From: Antilocapra americana
Taxonomy: Eukaryota; Chordata; Mammalia; Artiodactyla; Antilocapridae
Assembly: GCA_007570785.1 (NCBI GenBank)
Contig: ML661900.1
Coordinates: 9,184,039-9,248,038, forward strand
Direction of reading: 5' to 3'
DNA length: 64,000 nt
In this document: piece by piece, positions 32,606-44,619 of the stretch
Layout: every line of letters starts with the position of its first letter
Position numbering within the stretch: the stretch's first letter is position 1
Notes under the pieces: generated by a model
What the model was told of the DNA's origin: nothing
Seen by the model: the letters and a program-made list of their open reading frames with translations, nothing else
Databases searched by the model: none
Translations under genes and position numbers: made by a program

Positions 32606-35600
32606 TGTTTTCATAAGACATATTCATTGGACTTTGGACTCTACCTGTAATTTCGTATGGAGGTATGCTTAACTAATATTCCATCTGTCTCAATGCAAAA
32701 TAAGAATCACTGTATGTAATATAAAATATATTTCTAATGCAGAATTTCCTAGCCAGTGCTGAGAATGAGTTCCATGTGCCATTGCCATTGGTGACCAGAG
32801 TTCTGAAGCTTGCTTTTTTATTGTCTGTGAGCGCCACTCTCTGTCACTGTTGTGTGTTGATAAGTGTTTCATGTCTCAGCGGTGTAGTGACATGTAAGGT
32901 TTGGGAAACCGTGATCTGAGATGATGGTATGAAGGAATTTATATCGCTAAATTTACCATATTTAAGACCAATCATATGTGTTCCAATAATCCACCATGTT
33001 GTTAGAGACTTAAGGGCTTATCAAAACAATACCTAATTCTAAATTAGTCACAGATTGTAAATGAACAGTTCTTATACACAAATGATATGGAGTTCTAGCG
33101 AATACCTCTGATGGCTTCACTGAAGGATTAAAAAACATTTTCGTTTTTTTTTTTTTACTAATCGTTGATCTTTCCATACTAACATAAGATTGTTTTAAAT
33201 TCTATATTTTCTCATAACAAATATGCTATTTCTCATAAGCATCAACATCTTTCATTCACTGGCTTATAAAAATGTCTGTTTTCATTGTATGAATTTTTAA
33301 AGCAACTTTATAGTGTTTGACTCACTATTGATTATTTTTCAAATATCATCTCACCTAAATCTACTTTAAATATTTCATTTGGGGTATGGCCTAACAAATG
33401 AAAACAAGCAAATTAAATTCCCATCCATGAAACCAATTCAGAACAATAGAAATTGAAAGGATAAGCTAAATATATTCAAGGAACTGTTTTGATATAAAAA
33501 TATAGTCTGAACTAGAGCACAGTCATTTTATCTTGAAAATAGTGAGTTAATGGAAAAAAATCTTTATGCCGAAATGATTGCATTTGTTGAGACTTAGATA
33601 TAAAAATAATTTAGCTATTTCCATATTCTTCCATCTGATTTTTGCATATACATCCTCATTACCTAAGGATAATATTGTTTAAATAGGAATAAAATTTTAT
33701 AGAGCAAGATATTACAGAAATGAGTTGTGTACAAATAAAAGCACAAATAAACTAAGGTTATCTAAAAGTATAATGAACTGTTGATTAATAATACATTAGC
33801 AGTTAACACAAAAATCAAATTAGTCATGTAAAGAAGTTTGCATATATATGTTTCCCTTGTCATTGATGGGGCTGTAATAGTTTTTAAAGCAAGTATGCCT
33901 GTATGATGAGTTCATTTAGTATTCAGTGTAATAGCACAGATAATAATGAAGTCATTTGGCTTCCATTATATAAACATTAGATAATGGATACCTATATTAA
34001 AATGCAACGCTTCTGTTTGTGCTTATTTTTATCTTCATTTGTACATAGTACTAAATCTTTAAAGTTGAGCTTTTATGCAAATTGTTGACATTTATAACTC
34101 TGGATGTTGAGTGACTTTTATGAACAAAAACATTCCATTATATTGCTTTGGATTCCAAGATAGACAGCAGTTGGATTGTTAAAAAGGGTGTTCTTATGAT
34201 TATTAACCAGTTGTCTAATCTCATTTTCCCCTCCTATTATTGTATTGCTCTTTTTAAAGGAAGCAAGCATGTACAAGAACATCTTGAAAAAAATGCCACA
34301 TTATACAGTATCTCTGAAATATTTTATTTTATTTTTTTTTAATTTCTTGGGTTTTGTTTCTTTTGTCCTTACCATGTTTATTCATTTTCCATAATACAGA
34401 AATAAACTAAAAATTGTGTTTTTAAATTATAATAAGATTTTCCCTTCCAGAGGCTGTTGCAGTTGTGGGATAATGGTTTTAAAAAAATGACAGTTACTTT
34501 TAGCTTCATGAGGTTGTATAAACTTTTTTTTGGAAGAGTGGGTTTATGCTTATTTTACTTCCCCATGTTTGTGTTTCTAAGAAATTGTCCATTTCAGAGT
34601 TTAGAAACGCTAAATAGATGCTGATTTTCTAGTTACAAAAAAAAGCACAAATGGATACACCAACCACATTAAAATGTTTCTTATATATTTTGTATACGTT
34701 CAAGATGTTTTGTAAATTTTCATTGTCATGTACTTATATAACAACAGAGTTAAAAAGAGAGTATATAGATAAATTATAACAGCATACTAAGTAATTGTAA
34801 TGTTGAAATTAGTATTCTGTTTAAGCACAGAAAACTTGGATTACTCTTCATTTTTCATGGCCTGTTACAGAGAATTCCAAGATCAGTCTTAGGTAAATTA
34901 TGGAGAGTATAGGAAATTTAGATTGAGCTTTACTTTGAAAATGCTTTCTCTGTATAATGAGAAAACTCCAAGTATGAAACAGCTTTCAAAGTTGGTAAGA
35001 ATTAAAGAAGAAAAGAATTTGGTAGGAAAAAAAAAAAGCAAAAACTTAAAGGACTGATGTTTAAGTCTTCCTATATCTATTACTCTCTTCTGCCTTCCAA
35101 AATCATTCACTATAAACCTATTCTTTCTTTAGTATTCAGATATAAGGAGGAAGCACCTCTTGGCCCTTCCTGTGTGAGGTGCTCCTCAGCCAGATTTTCT
35201 ATTCTGCTTCTGCATATTGCTTAATATGATATATTTTGTTTTAGGTGTATCAAGAAATCTATGTACATATGTTTGAAAAAGGAAGGGTGTTTTAATAGCT
35301 GTTTCAGATAATGGTGGATATTCTTTGGTTTTATAGCAAAATTTAACAGTGGTAATTTATTAAAAATCATCTGCAATGAGAAATCTAAAACCACATGCAA
35401 TGTGGAATCTAAACCTCCTATTCCCACTCCATATCCCCCCTCCATAATTTAAATAAGACTGTCTTGGAATGCTCTGTAATAGGTCATGAAAAATGAAGCG
35501 TAATCCAAGTTTTCTGTGCTTGTACAGAACAATACTAATTCCAACATTACTTAATGTTACTAAAATACTTAGTATTTTAAAACTTCAGTGAAGTTCTCAT

Positions 35601-35700
35601 AGCTGCTCTGTGAAACTCCATTAGCTTATCTTGCATTTTCTATTGAATCTTTTATTTCTGTATGCTTTTACCATTCTGTGCTTTGGTCATCTGGAAAATA
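32606..35700. other. Long single-copy block
   Basis: Three kilobases without a recognised transposon or gene. T runs lie near 33147 and 34325. Frames at 32690-32919 on both strands are mutual shadows. Confidence 0.4.
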
Positions 35701-35934
35701 CAGTTAATATTTTTGAACAGCACAGGTTTGAATTGCAGAGTTCAACTTATATGGGGACTTTTTTCAATAGTAAGTAACTGCAGTACCATATAGTCAGTGG
35801 TTGGTTGAACTTTTGGATGTAGAATTATAAAGAGGAACTATGGATTCAGAGGACCAGTTATAAGTGATAAGCAGATTTTTGACTGGATGCAGGGCCAGTG
35901 CCCCTGACCTACACTTTGTTCAAGGGTCAACTAT
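35701..35934. mobile_element. Tigger-type MITE (MER44-like)
   Basis: It starts CAGTTAATATTTTTGAACAG after a TA and ends 'TTGTTCAAGGGTCAAC', which as a reverse complement resembles the start: diverged terminal inverted repeats. 'GGTTTGAATTGCAGAGTTCA', 'AGTGGTTGGTTGAACTTTTG' and 'CAGTGCCCCTGACCTACACT' match the layout I remember for a mariner/Tigger non-autonomous element. The family name is from recall. Confidence 0.7.
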
Positions 35935-36439
35935 GTAGGTTTTCTGAATTACAAGGATGTTCAAAATGGTGGCTCATTTCATTAAAAATATCAGAAATTT
36001 GTATTTGTTAATATCACTAAAAGTCTCATTAAAAAGCTTTTAAGTATTGGGAATATCTTAACTTCAAATACAAGTTTTCCAGAATTCCAATTTTCATTTG
36101 AAAGGTTGAATATTATTTTTGTAGTAAACCTTATCAATTGTTTTTCTTGAAGTAATGGCTTTACTTTGCTACTTTGTTTGCTTGTTAGAAAATATCTTCC
36201 AGGTAACCATGTATGAATAACTCCCATTTGTCTGTCAGTTGGCATTTCAGATGAAAATGTTTTTGTATGAGAAAAAGAGCATACAAGCACTTTTCTTCAC
36301 AACCGCTATCATGTTTCAGCAGATAGTTGATATGCTTTACATGTACTTCCCATTTATAAAAATGATTATTGAAACAGACATGTACTTATATGATCAAGAT
36401 ATAATCAAATTAATTTTTACTGCTTCATCAAGGACATTC
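35935..36439. other. Single-copy spacer
   Basis: AT-rich. Overlapping frames at 35991-36508 on both strands are not coding-like. Confidence 0.4.
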
Positions 36440-36775
36440 TTTTTAAAAATATTTGTTTTTATTTTTGGCTGCACTGGGCCTCCCTTTCTGAGTATGGGCT
36501 TTCTCTAGTTGCAGAGATCGAAGGCTACTCTCCAGCTGTGGTATGTGGGCTTCTCAGTGTTGGGGAGCACTGGCTCTAGGGTGCACAGGCTTTAGGAGTT
36601 TCTGCCGGTGGTTTCCATCATTTCAGCTTGCGGAATCCAGAGCACAGGTTCAGTAGATGTGGGTGCATGGGCTTAGTCTCCCCACAGCACATGGGATCTT
36701 CCAGGACCAGGGATCAAAGGCAGGTGTCTCCTGCATTGCCTGTAGTACCACTGGACTACCAGGAAAGCCTCATGA
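36440..36775 (-). mobile_element. CHR-type cetartiodactyl SINE
   Basis: 'TTTTTGGCTGCACTGGGCCT', 'GGCTTTCTCTAGTTGCAGAG', 'CTTGCGGAATCCAGAGCACA' and a tRNA-like end 'TACCACTGGACTACCAGGAA' define the longer CHR SINE, older than the Bov-tA group. An imperfect direct repeat (ATCAAGGACATTCT / ATGAAGAACTCTCT) flanks it. Confidence 0.8.
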
Positions 36776-37328
36776 AGAACTCTCTTAAGTGAAACTGCCT
36801 TTTTATATTTTTTCTTACTACAAATATGTGCCAGTGTAGAATCAAAATGATCAAAGTTAACTTCTCTGATAACAGGTAAAATTTACATCGTATTAGCTTC
36901 ATAATGTGATGCATTGAGATAGACATAGTAGCACTTTTTCGACATTCTCATCAAAAATTCACAACCTAAATTGAATCACTTGTATGCTTAAGGCAAACCC
37001 AAATTAAAGATTATTCTACAAAATAGCTGGCCTGTTTCCTTTGAGTCAAAGTAAAGAACACAGAAAAGAGTGAGGATCTGATTCAAGAAAAAAAGAGAGA
37101 GATTGAGCAAATGATAGCTAAATGCAAGTGTTATTTTGGATTGAAAACTGGACCAGGAAAATTTTTCTTGTCATTTATAAGTAGGTTACAAAAGCAAAAA
37201 TACAAAAATGAGAGTTCTGTTCTGACTTTGTGATATCTCTATATCCTCTAACCAAATATTTTTGTAATTTATTTTAATTTTTCCTGATTTAGTTTCCTCT
37301 CTTTCTCCTTTTTCTTCTTCCTTCCCTT
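36776..37328. other. Single-copy spacer
   Basis: Nothing recognised. It ends in a pyrimidine-rich run before the L1 tail. Confidence 0.4.
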
Positions 37329-38030
37329 TATTTTTTAAAGTTTTCTATTAAAATATAATTAATTTACAATGTTGTGTTAGTTTTCAGATTTACACTAACG
37401 TGATTCAATAATCCATATATAAAAATATATGCATGTATTTATATGTATTCTTTTTTATCTTCTCTTTCATTATAGCTTATTATACGATATTGAGTATAGT
37501 TCCCTGTGCTATACAGTAAGTCCTTGTTGGTTATCTGTTTTATATATATATTAGTATGTATATTTTAGTCTCAAACTGCTAGTTTAACCCCCCTCCTCTT
37601 TGGTAACCATGTTTTCTCAGTTTGTGAGTCTGCTGTAAATAAGTTCATTTGTTTCATTATTTTAAGATTCCACATGTAAGCAATATCATATATTTGTTTT
37701 CCTCTGTCTGGCTTACTTCACTTTAGTATGATAATTTCTAGGTCCCTCCATGTTGCTACAAATGTCATTATATTATTGTTTATTATGACGAAGTAACATT
37801 TCTCTATGTATATCACATCTTTATTATCCATTCATCTGTCAGTGGATACTTAGGCTGCTTCCATGTCTTCAGTGTTGTTAATAGTGCTGCTGTGAACATC
37901 GGGGTACATGTATCTTTTTTAATTTATGTTTTTCTTTGGCTATATACCCAGGAGTAGGATTGCTGGATCATATGGTAGTTCTGTTTGTAGTTTTGTAAGT
38001 AACTTCCATACTCTATAGTATTCTTCATAG
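37329..38030 (-). mobile_element. L1 3' UTR and ORF2 end (antisense), left of BovB
   Basis: 'TTTACAATGTTGTGTTAG', 'TATAGTTCCCTGTGCTATAC', 'GTAAGTCCTTGTTGGTTATC' and 'CTGGCTTACTTCACTTTAGT' are the reversed artiodactyl L1 3' UTR. 'TATATACCCAGGAGTAGGAT' lies in ORF2. Continues at 39304. Confidence 0.88.
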
Positions 38031-39292
38031 TTCAATTCAGTCGCTCAATCATGTTCCAATCTTTACGACTCCAAGAACCACAGCATGCCAGGCCTCCCTA
38101 TCCATCACCAACACCCGGAGCCTATCCAAACTCATGTCCGTTGAGTCAGTGATTCCATCCAACCATCTTTCTCATCGTCTGTCGTCCCTTCTCCTCCTGC
38201 CCTCAATCTTTCCCAGCATCAGGGTCTTTACCAATGAGTCAGCTCTTCTCATCAGGTGGCCAAAGTATTGGAGTTTCAGCTTCAACATCAGTCCTTCCAA
38301 TGATCACCCAGGACTGATCTCCTTTAAGATGGACTGGTTGGATCTTCTTGCAGTCCAAGGAGCTCTCAAGAGTTTTCTCCAACACCACAGTTCAAAAGCA
38401 TCAATTCTTTGGTGCTCAGCTTTCTTTATATTCCAACTCTCAAATCCATACATGACCACTAGAAAAACCATAGCCTTGACGAAATGGACCTTTCTTTGTT
38501 GGCAAAGAAATTCTGCTTTTAAATATGCTATCTAGGTTGGTCATAACTTTCTTTCCAAGGAGTAAGCATCTTTTAACTTCATGACTGCAATCACTATCTG
38601 CAGTGATTTTGGAGCCCCAGAAAATAAAGTCAGCCACTGTTTCCACTGTTTCTCCATCTGTTTGCCATGAAGTGATGGGACCAGATGCCATGATCTTTGT
38701 TTTCTTAATGTTGAGCTTTAAGCCAGCTTTTTCATTCTCCTGTTTCACTTTCATCAAGAGGCTCTTTAGTTCTTTCTCACTTTCTACCATAAGGGTGGTA
38801 CCATCTCCATATCTGAGGTTATTGATATTTCTCCTGGCAATCTTGATTCCAGCTTGTGCTTCCTCCAGCCCAGCGTTTCTCATGATGTACTCTGCATATA
38901 AGTTAAATAAGCAGAGTGACAATATACAACCTTGACATACTCCTTTCTCTATTTGGAACCAGTCTGTTGTTACATGTCCTGTTCTAACTGTTGCTTCTTG
39001 ACCTACATACAGGTTTCTCAAGAAGCAGGTCAGGTGGTCTGGTGTTCCCATCTCTTTCAGAATTTTCCACAGTTTATTGTGATCCACACAGTCAAAGGCT
39101 TTGGCATAGTCGATAAAGCAGAAATAGATGTTTTTCTGGAACTCTCTTGCTTTTTCAGTGATCCAGCAGATGTTGGCAATTTGATCTCTGGTTCCTCTAC
39201 CTTTTCTAAAACCAGCTTGAACATCTGGAATTTCACTGTTCATGTTTTGCTGAAGCCTGGCTTGGAGAATTTTGAGCATTACTTTGTTAATA
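38031..39292 (-). mobile_element. 5'-truncated BovB LINE inside L1
   Basis: Antisense BovB from its tail ('TTCAATTCAGTCGCTCAATC') back to the RT start. ATTCTTCATAG is duplicated exactly at 38020-38030 and 39293-39303, so insertion into the L1 is certain. Confidence 0.95.
38440..39279 (-). pseudogene. BovB reverse transcriptase, 279-codon open frame with YGDG
   Basis: The longest open frame in the window. On the minus strand it carries the BovB RT: 'FRKGRGTRDQIANICWITEK', 'FIDYAKAFDCVDHNKLWKIL' and 'GVCQGCILSLCLFNLYAEYI', then the catalytic box. That box reads YGDG (38801-38812) instead of YADD, so the second catalytic Asp is Gly. It continues to 'ASGPITSWQTDG' and 'FIFWGSKITADSDC' and closes soon after the 'KGPFRQGYGFSSGHVWI' end, where the frame has shifted. 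No endonuclease precedes it. A dead enzyme in an intact-looking frame. Confidence 0.9.
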
Positions 39293-39303
39293 ATTCTTCA
39301 TAG

Positions 39304-40120
39304 TAGCTGTACCCATTTATACTCCCACTAACAGTGTATTAGGATTTCTTTTTATCCAGTCTCTCTAGTAATTGTTATTTGTAGACATTTTGATACTATC
39401 TCTTTTGACTGTATGAGTTGATACTTCATTGCAGTTTTGATTTATCTTTCTCTAATAATCAGCCATGTTAAACATCTTTTCTTTCCTCTTCTGCCTTTTA
39501 GACATCTGTATGTCTTCTTTGGATAAATGCCTTCTAGAACTTCTGCTCAGTTTTTATTGGGTTTTTTGTTGTTTTGATATTGAGCTGCAATGAGCTGTTT
39601 GTATATTTCAGAATATAATCCCTTGTCATTTACAACACTGGCAAATATTTTCTCCCATTCCATAGGTAGTCTTTTTGTTTTGTTTTTGGTTTCCGTTGCT
39701 GTGCAAAAACTTTCAAGTTTAATTAGGTCTGATTAGTTTATTTTTATTACTCAAGGAAGTGGATCCAAAAAATATTGTGGTGGTTTATGTTAAAAATTGT
39801 TCTGGGTATGTTTTCCTCTAGGAGGTTTGTAGTTTCCAGTCTTACACTTAGGTATTAAATACATTTTGAGTTTATTTTTGTGTGTGGTGTTAGAGACTAT
39901 CCTAACTTTATTCTTTTAGATATAGATGTCCAGTTTTCCCAGCACCACTTATTGAAGAAACTCTTTTCTCCATTGTATATTCTTGCCTCCTTTGTTGCAG
40001 GTTAATCGACCATATATGTGTGTGTTTATTTCTGGGCTTTCTCTCCTGTTCAATTGATCTAAATTTCTGTTTTTGTGCCAGTGTCATATTGTCTTGATTA
40101 CCGTAACTTTAATACTGTCA
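39304..40120 (-). mobile_element. L1 ORF2 region (antisense), right of BovB
   Basis: The L1 resumes directly after the target duplication ('TAGCTGTACCCATTTATACT') and runs through ORF2 ('GTATATTCTTGCCTCCTTTG', 'TTCTGGGCTTTCTCTCCTGT'). All frames are broken. Confidence 0.88.
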
Positions 40121-40132
40121 CATCAAAAGCAT

Positions 40133-40331
40133 GTCAGTGTTGTATAGCCACTAAGTCATGTCTGACTTTTGTGACGCAGTGGACTTGTACCCTACCAGGC
40201 TCCTCTGTCCATGGAATTCCCAGGCAAGCATACTGAAGTGGGTTACCGTTTCCTTCTACAGGGGATCGTCCTGACCCAGGAAACGATTCCACATCTCCTG
40301 CACTGCAAGTGATTCTTTACAGTGGAAAGCT
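40133..40331 (-). mobile_element. Bov-tA type SINE, diverged
   Basis: 'CCACTAAGTCATGTCTGACT' to 'CTGCACTGCAAGTGATTCTT'. CATCAAAAGCAT is repeated exactly at 40121-40132 and 40332-40343. The right copy overlaps the target repeat of the neighbouring retrocopy. Confidence 0.85.
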
Positions 40332-40353
40332 CATCAAAAGCATAGCAGATTGT

Positions 40354-41252
40354 TAAACATTATGCTATATTTAGTTTAGAAACTCAGTCCTACACTCTTT
40401 ATAAAATTGAAGGAAATTGATATCTGGAAGGATGAGGGAGCTTGTCCATATTATTAAATATCAGTGAATGGTTGAACTGTGACCCTACAACCAAGACAGG
40501 CCCCAACCTATCTTGCCAGGATTTTTCTTTTCCTTTCTTTTCCTCCTGTAGCTTCCTCTACTCTGAATGATGGAAATGCCCTCACCCTCAAGGATGACTT
40601 AGAAGTAAACAGAGAACAGCAAGTGTAAGAAAGCCTTCCTGCTTCAAAGCCCTTTACTCTCTCCTTAGATAGCATAATGTTTAACAGCACTCTGAAGCCA
40701 GATTGCCTGGGCTTGAATTCAGACTCTGCTATTTACTAGCTCTATAACTTTGAGCAAGTTACTAAACTTCTCTATACCTCAAACTCCTCATCTGTAAAAT
40801 GGGGATGATATGGACCCCCAGTGTGCTGTGGATTATATTAAATGACTACATACTTGTCAAGGTCTTAGAACAGTACCTGGCACATAGAAGTGGTATGGAA
40901 GTGTTTACTGTAACCTTTAACTTCTAATGTCTTCCAGTACTGAGATTTAGACTCATTACCAGGTTTTTCCTCTGAGCATTAGAACATAAGAATTAAGAGT
41001 ACTAATGAAGAAACAAAATTAAAATCTAGGACTTCAGTTTTTTGGATCTACCCCCACAATTGTGTCAGAATATGAACTAAAATTGGATAACGCATCTCAC
41101 AGAAACATTGCACACAGATTCCCTACGGCAACTTGGTTAGAAAAATGGCCCTAAAGAGGTTTAATTAAGACTGTAAACCCTGGAATCTCCTCATGGTCTC
41201 ACTAGGATGCTAATAAAGATTTATATGTGTTGACTGAAAAAAAAAAAAAAAA
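40354..41252 (+). pseudogene. Processed retrocopy of an unknown polyadenylated transcript
   Basis: About 880 bp ending in AATAAA (41212-41217), 19 further bases, then a pure run of 16 A (41237-41252). AAAAGCATAGCAGATTGT (18 bp) lies immediately before it at 40336-40353 and again after it at 41249-41266, overlapping the last A's. These are the marks of L1-driven retroposition of an mRNA or long noncoding RNA. No coding frame of note is seen, so the copied part is probably a 3' UTR or a noncoding RNA. It contains a MIR. The parent gene is not recognised. Confidence 0.8.
40670..40935 (+). mobile_element. MIR SINE carried in the retrocopy
   Basis: Well-kept MIR: 'CTCTGAAGCCAGATTGCCTG', 'GAGCAAGTTACTAAACTTCT', 'CTCATCTGTAAAATGGGGAT' and 'AGAACAGTACCTGGCACATA'. 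It lies wholly within the retrocopy and so was probably part of the parent transcript. Confidence 0.92.
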
Positions 41253-41266
41253 GCATAGCAGATTGT

Positions 41267-42068
41267 AATAAATTATGAAATATAAAACAAAAACCAAACA
41301 TCTCCAAAAAATGACTAGCATCTTACGTAATTAAACTAGTTATCAAAATGTAATTGAAATTTTTATTAGTTTCTCAAAAAATATACATAAAAGACAGACC
41401 CAGAAACCATATGGTGATGGCTGACTCTATGAGTATCTCTCTAGTGACACACTGGAAATAAGATCAGTCATGAGAGTCACAACATGAAAGAGCTCTCAAA
41501 CGAAAAAGCCTGGGCTGTTTGTAGAGATACCCACTCTCTGGTCTCCCTTGTCTATCACTCTTCCCTCAGTTTTTAAACACTTCTCTAAGTTTCATTGCTA
41601 GAACAAGATATAACACTTTTTCACTATGATATTTATTATCTATGCTGATATTGACACCATAGTCTATATAATCAGCATTTCCTTTATAATTTTTCCCCAA
41701 GGCTCTGGGTTTCCATGTGTGTGTGTTTATATATATATACAGTATATATAAGTTTTCAGGCAAATAATTTACCCTTAGGAGCAAGTAAAACCCATAATAA
41801 CAGTAACAATAAAAAATGGTTTCTCTAGAAACTTCTCCAGTTCTCTCTTACCAGAATGGAAAATGCAAAGATGTCTTATATTTTCTTTTAGATGCTTGTC
41901 TTTTGTGTCTAGAGGGTAAATTTTGTCTTTCATTTTTAAATTTGTTGCATTCATATATAATTTTCGTCCTCCTATACAAGAACTCTAAACTACCTGCTGT
42001 GTAATTGACACATATGAGCAACAGTCATATCTTGCTATTTTCCGTGTGTTTCCTCTGTGTTATCATGA
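41267..42068. other. Single-copy spacer
   Basis: A (TG)n/(TA)n tract lies at about 41714-41752; otherwise nothing recognised. If the candidate exon that follows is real, this would hold its 3' UTR on the minus strand, but no clear AATAAA was noted on that strand close to the stop. Confidence 0.4.
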
Positions 42069-42294
42069 CTAGACTCTCTGCTTCTTCCTCTGTTTTCTTG
42101 CATCTCTTGCTGTCTTGACAATATTGAAGGAGTATCCATCTCCGTTGCTCATAGATATTTTCTTTGTGAGATTCCCAGTGCGTAGAGCTTCAGACAAAGT
42201 GGTCTTGGATTTGTTAACTAAGTTTGGAAAATGCTCATGCCACACTGCAAGCTGTGGATGATTAGCTGAACCCTGAAGAAGTATTGCTTTCTTC
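42069..42294 (-). other. Candidate terminal exon, unknown protein
   Basis: On the minus strand a pyrimidine-rich stretch and CAG (TCTCTGCAATTTTTCAG, AG at 42295-42296) is followed by 75 open codons and TAG. The peptide is mixed and hydrophilic, includes 'HPQLAVWHEHFPNLVNKSK' and ends in the basic 'ARDARKQRKKQRV'. The open frame in fact starts upstream of the acceptor, so openness alone is weak evidence. It resembles no repeat I know. It may be an exon, a decayed pseudogene piece, or chance. Protein not recognised. Confidence 0.27.
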
Positions 42295-43564
42295 CTGAAA
42301 AATTGCAGAGAAAATTTTAGGTTTTGCAACAATACTAATAATTCCAACACAAGTATTAATATTTATTCCATTGTAATGGTAAAATAGTTTAGCTGCATCT
42401 CATCCTTCTCTTCAGTACTTTCATTCTAAAACTAAATAATAACCAAAAAAAGAAAAAAACAAAAACCTCTTGACCAAAAGAGTAGTTAGATTTAAGACAA
42501 AATTTAATCTCTTTTACACTTGGCAGTTTTCATATAATATCTAACATCAGCATTAAATTTGATTTTATAGCTTTCAGCTTGTGTAACTAAATATTCCACT
42601 AATAAATTTTTTAAACAAAAATCTCCATCCCAAATGTGAAGTTTAGCCATCACCACTAAAAACATGAAATGGCTTATAATTATGTTTTCATCCTATTTTA
42701 TTTTTAATAACTTTAAAAATGGCAAGATTCCAGCTCAAGCAGGACACAGATTTAGGGAGGTGACCCAGATCGTTCTAGTCATGATGATTCTCCTAGATTA
42801 CCAAATAGTAGATTATTTAATCCTGACTTTGAATTTACAGATTATCTAGGTTTCTGACACCCAGTGTCCCAAGATATTATCTCTTCCTTTACTTCCCCAT
42901 AACTATTTCATGGTTCTTTCACCAGCACAGATGTGTATGAATGTTGTCATGGCTTTCCATAAACCCTCTGAGGTCTATTTGATGTGCAGTAATAGCAGTT
43001 ATTTATAACCACTGTTTCTGCAGCTATGCTTTGGTTTGAAGTGTTTCTTAAGGCATTGTGTAGATGTGTAAATGACGCAGTGTTCCGGGCGTTTGACTCA
43101 AAGCTTGAAGTCCCAAATTTTAAAGAGTTTATGATTTCTGTCCCTTATGGTGCAGTTTTCCAGTGATGATCAAGGCAATAGAAGACAGCACTTAGTGGGA
43201 CTGAAAGCTACTTGTCACAGGAGAAGGCAGGTCTGTGTGGTTAATATGATAAAATGGGGGATGGGGATGTATTGTGATGTGTCATTCAAAACTGATTGGT
43301 CTGTTCATCTCTACCTGTCCCAAGTCAGGTAATCATGTTATTTTCTTATGATATTAAAAACAAGCAAGTTATAAATAGAAAATAAGGTAAGAATAAAGAT
43401 AGGGTGTGTTACATACTCCATGAAGAGAAGTCACCAATTTAGTCTAAGAAAAAGAGGAAATAAATTGAAAATTTGAATACACCAAAGTTTTCAAGGAATA
43501 TCTTTACATTACATGGAAAAACTAAACCCAGCCAAACTCAGCAGCTATAGTAGTGCAGATTGGA
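42295..43564. other. Single-copy spacer
   Basis: No transposon recognised. The part around 42920-43150 is less AT-rich than its surroundings, with no clear frame. Confidence 0.4.
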
Positions 43565-43790
43565 GGTCAAATTGCTTAAGAGCATGGGATCAGACTAATC
43601 TTGGCTCATATCTGGCTCTGTTGGTTACAAAATTTAATTTCTATAAATTTCTTTAACCTGTCTAATCCTCATGGTTCTTAGAATCTCCTTCATAGAGATG
43701 CTGGGAGGAATGCAATGAGAACTACGTATAAAAAGTGCCTAACACAGAGTAGGTGGCAAGTAGCTGGTTATTATCATTAATAGCAGAAGC
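43565..43790 (+). mobile_element. MIR SINE
   Basis: 'TTGCTTAAGAGCATGGGATC', 'TTTCTTTAACCTGTCTAATC' and 'AAAAAGTGCCTAACACAGAG' are in MIR order. Confidence 0.8.
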
Positions 43791-44619
43791 AATATCACAA
43801 GGTCAGAAAAAAAAGTCATAATGCCCTCTTCAGCTCTAAATGCATTTTTTTTAACGATTCTTTCCACTTGATAGGCCCAGTGCAAGATGGTCATATCCAG
43901 AGGCTTTTAAATTTTAATCATGGGTGATGAATTATATAGTGCAGGAGCTGCTCTGAAGGCAGCTTTTGGAATGGAGACTAAACTTTCACTGGTGGTTGGA
44001 AGTGGATAAATTAATTTATCTTTTCATCTCGGGTGAGCCCTTGGAGGAAATCATTATCATAAAACATTGTAAATCTATAGACTTGGCAGCTTTTGCCCTG
44101 CAGAGTCTCGGGACTTGAGTAAATATGGAGATTTAGAGATTTACTGTCTTTTCCTTTGAAGAGGTGATTTCCCTTGGTAGGGAAAGACGGACATGGCAAT
44201 AGGCAAAAGAAAAAAAAAAATCTTGTTTTAACTTTGAACCTGAACCAGCTTTGAAATACATATATCTCTTTACCAGGATAGCTTTCCCAGCTGCAAAGCC
44301 ATTTTTATTAAATTACAATATTAAAGTTTAGAGCAAAGAGGAGCTGGGGGAAAAGATCTTACTCAATATATGCACCTATCATGAATCAACAGTAAAGGCT
44401 GCGAATCATTATCAATATTTCCGCTGAGGCCTAGTGAGACAGAAAAGCTTTATTAGTATATATTGTCAAGGCAAGAAATTGAAAATGGAAAGGAAAAGTA
44501 ACTATTTAGCCTAAAAGTCAAAAGTTTCATTTGATTGAAACAAAAGTTTTTGAAGAAAATGTTTCTCTAAGATTTTTCCAGTAATTATCTGTGTTTATCC
44601 TTCTAAATCTATCTGGTGT
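43791..44619. other. Single-copy spacer
   Basis: Nothing recognised beyond short A runs. Confidence 0.4.

Noticed and set aside
32690..32919. Opposite-strand pair of 60-codon frames
   Set aside because: No splice context, no domain; mutual shadows in single-copy DNA.
38440..39279. 279-codon open frame as a host gene
   Set aside because: It is BovB reverse transcriptase within an insertion bracketed by ATTCTTCATAG repeats.
38134..39303. Plus-strand open frames opposite the BovB RT
   Set aside because: They are antisense shadows of the BovB ORF2 on the minus strand.
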